Part shown: positions 13,314 through 14,241 of the stretch, piece by piece
How the letters are laid out: each line of letters opens with the position of its first letter
Position numbering within the stretch: the first letter of the stretch is position 1
Assembly (NCBI GenBank): GCA_045599305.1
Contig: JAZRVU010000060.1
Coordinates: forward strand, 1-14,241
DNA: 14,241 bases
Direction of reading: 5' to 3'
Origin: SIG588 sp045599305
Lineage (GTDB): Bacteria; Bacillota; Clostridia; Oscillospirales; Acutalibacteraceae
Program-made: the position numbers and the translations under genes
The notes under the pieces: model-generated
Told to the model about the DNA's origin: nothing
Database searches by the model: none
The model's input: only the letters and a program-made list of their open reading frames with translations

Positions 13314-14102
13314 GTGCAACCGTTTTATGAGGTCAAAAGCACCGACCTGAATGTGAGCCTGCGCAGCCGGCTGGAAATTTCCAAGCACCTGCACCATCAT
13401 GTGGAGCTGGCGGTCATGGTGGAGGGAGCGACCCACGCCTACGCCGGCGAGCGGGGCGGCCTTTTGCAAGCGGGGCAGGCGTTTATTTCCTTTCCTAATC
13501 AGGTGCACCAGTTTCTGGATGACTGCGGCAAATTCCGCTGCTATCTGTTCATCTTCTCCCCCAATCTGGTGCCCGCTTTCAACAAGACATTTTCACAGCG
13601 CATCCCGCTCGACCCGATCATACCGATCGATTCGGAAACTCTGCTGCCGCTTTTGCAGATGCTGCTGACAGAGGCGCAGAGCGACGACAAATTTTCGCCG
13701 GCCATGATCGAGGGCGGGCTCGACCTGCTGCTCACCCACATTTTCCGGCGTGCCGAGTGGGAGGATGTCGACCGGCGCAACATCAACGCCATCCGCGCCA
13801 TTTTGGACTACTGCAACGAGAACTACACCGCCGATATCACACTGGAGGATGTGGCCGCCAACACCCACATGAGCAAATACTACATCTCCCACGTGTTCAG
13901 CAAGGAGATGGGGGTGGGCTTCCCGCAGTACGTCAACTCCCTGCGGATCCACGACGCCAAGGAACTGCTGGCAAAGGGCGGCATGAGCGTGACGGACATC
14001 GCCTACGCCGTGGGCTTCAACTCGGTGCGCAGTTTCAACCGCCAGTTTCTGGCTGAATCCGGCCAGACCCCGCGGGAATTCCAGAAAAGTTATCAGGAAT
14101 AA
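13314..14102 (+). CDS. AraC-family transcriptional regulator
   Basis: A 262-residue DNA-binding regulator that probably senses a sugar or its derivative. Residues about 25-85 form a cupin-like sensor (HLHHHVELAVMVEGATHAY, LLQAGQAFISFPNQVHQFLD). Residues about 158-262 form the double helix-turn-helix of the AraC family: ITLEDVAANTHMSKYYISHVFSKEMGVG for the first helix pair and SVTDIAYAVGFNSVRSFNRQF for the second, followed by the usual QTPREFQK. Start is GTG 13314 with GAGGTG five bases before it. The gene is divergent from the isomerase/oxidoreductase operon with 114 bases between, the common layout for a local activator, so that operon is its likely target, and possibly the hydrolase operon too. 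Confidence 0.95.
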   Translation: MQPFYEVKSTDLNVSLRSRLEISKHLHHHVELAVMVEGATHAYAGERGGLLQAGQAFISFPNQVHQFLDDCGKFRCYLFIFSPNLVPAFNKTFSQRIPLDPIIPIDSETLLPLLQMLLTEAQSDDKFSPAMIEGGLDLLLTHIFRRAEWEDVDRRNINAIRAILDYCNENYTADITLEDVAANTHMSKYYISHVFSKEMGVGFPQYVNSLRIHDAKELLAKGGMSVTDIAYAVGFNSVRSFNRQFLAESGQTPREFQKSYQE

Positions 14103-14106
14103 TCAT

Positions 14107-14130
14107 AACCACCGGCAAAGCCGGTGGTTT
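14107..14130 (+). terminator. Terminator-like hairpin after the regulator gene
   Basis: AACCACCGGC (14107-14116), loop AAA, and GCCGGTGGTT (14120-14129), a perfect 10-bp stem ending in TTT, five bases past the TAA stop. Confidence 0.7.
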
Positions 14131-14236
14131 GCTCTGCGGCTGTAAGCCGCTGATGCTGGCGGGGCTAAAAGCCCTCTGAAAAGTCTGCCAACCGCAAGCG
14201 GTCTCAAATCACCGCTAAAGCGGTTGGTTACTTTTT
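14107..14236. repeat. Second cluster of short hairpins at the right edge
   Basis: Five small stems with A-rich or GTA loops follow each other: 14107-14129, 14136-14150 (GCGGCT-GTA-AGCCGC), 14162-14174 (GGGCT-AAA-AGCCC), 14191-14202 (ACCG-CAAG-CGGT) and 14211-14224 (ACCGCT-AA-AGCGGT). The last two can instead form a longer stem, CCAACCGC (14188-14195) with GCGGTTGG (14220-14227), followed by ACTTTTTG, which would serve as a second terminator. The cluster may continue past the window edge. Unlike the array at 10782-11052, it has no constant TGATGT joint. Confidence 0.7.
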
Positions 14237-14241
14237 GTTAT

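Overview
The window looks like a chromosomal segment of a fairly high-GC gut-type member of the Clostridia (Oscillospiraceae/Ruminococcaceae-like). This rests on the mix of Bacillota-type leaders and promoters (a lysine riboswitch, TTGACA-17-TATAAT), AGGAGG-type ribosome sites, lipobox lipoproteins, a DUF4190-type protein and carbohydrate genes controlled by an AraC-type regulator. The genus is inference only. No rRNA, tRNA, transposase, phage gene or CRISPR array was seen.

Left part (1-2266): the C-terminal end of a probable carbohydrate-active enzyme runs in from the left edge. It converges on a glycerate kinase gene on the minus strand, and the two share a strong stem-loop. The 449 bases before the next gene hold two divergent promoters and a complete lysine riboswitch (L-box) with an intrinsic terminator.

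Lysine uptake operon (2267-4660): a lipoprotein substrate-binding protein, a permease and an ATPase form a polar amino acid ABC importer, which the riboswitch identifies as a lysine importer. The binding protein is the most unusual gene here. Its two lobes are in reversed order compared with the SBP_bac_3 family, as in a circular permutation.

Middle part (4700-7030): a bidirectional terminator, a YfbR-type HD-domain 5'-nucleotidase (minus), a divergent gene for a Pro/Gln-rich two-helix membrane protein with a candidate TetR-type operator in its promoter, and a conspicuously AT-richer lipoprotein gene of unknown function.

Right part (7031-14241): a two-gene minus-strand operon encodes a 965-residue glycoside hydrolase-like protein and a DUF4886/SGNH-like protein. 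Upstream lies a 270-base array of about ten hairpins separated by the hexamer TGATGT, whose orientation flips to ACATCA halfway. Next comes a minus-strand operon of a xylose-isomerase-like TIM-barrel protein and a Gfo/Idh/MocA oxidoreductase. It is divergent from an AraC-family regulator, and the two candidate promoters overlap face to face across a small dyad. A second cluster of short hairpins follows the regulator at the right edge.

Taken together, the right half is a sugar or polyol catabolic locus (hydrolase, esterase-like protein, isomerase, dehydrogenase, regulator). The left half holds amino acid uptake and housekeeping functions. The most interesting items are the permuted lysine-binding protein and the TGATGT hairpin array.
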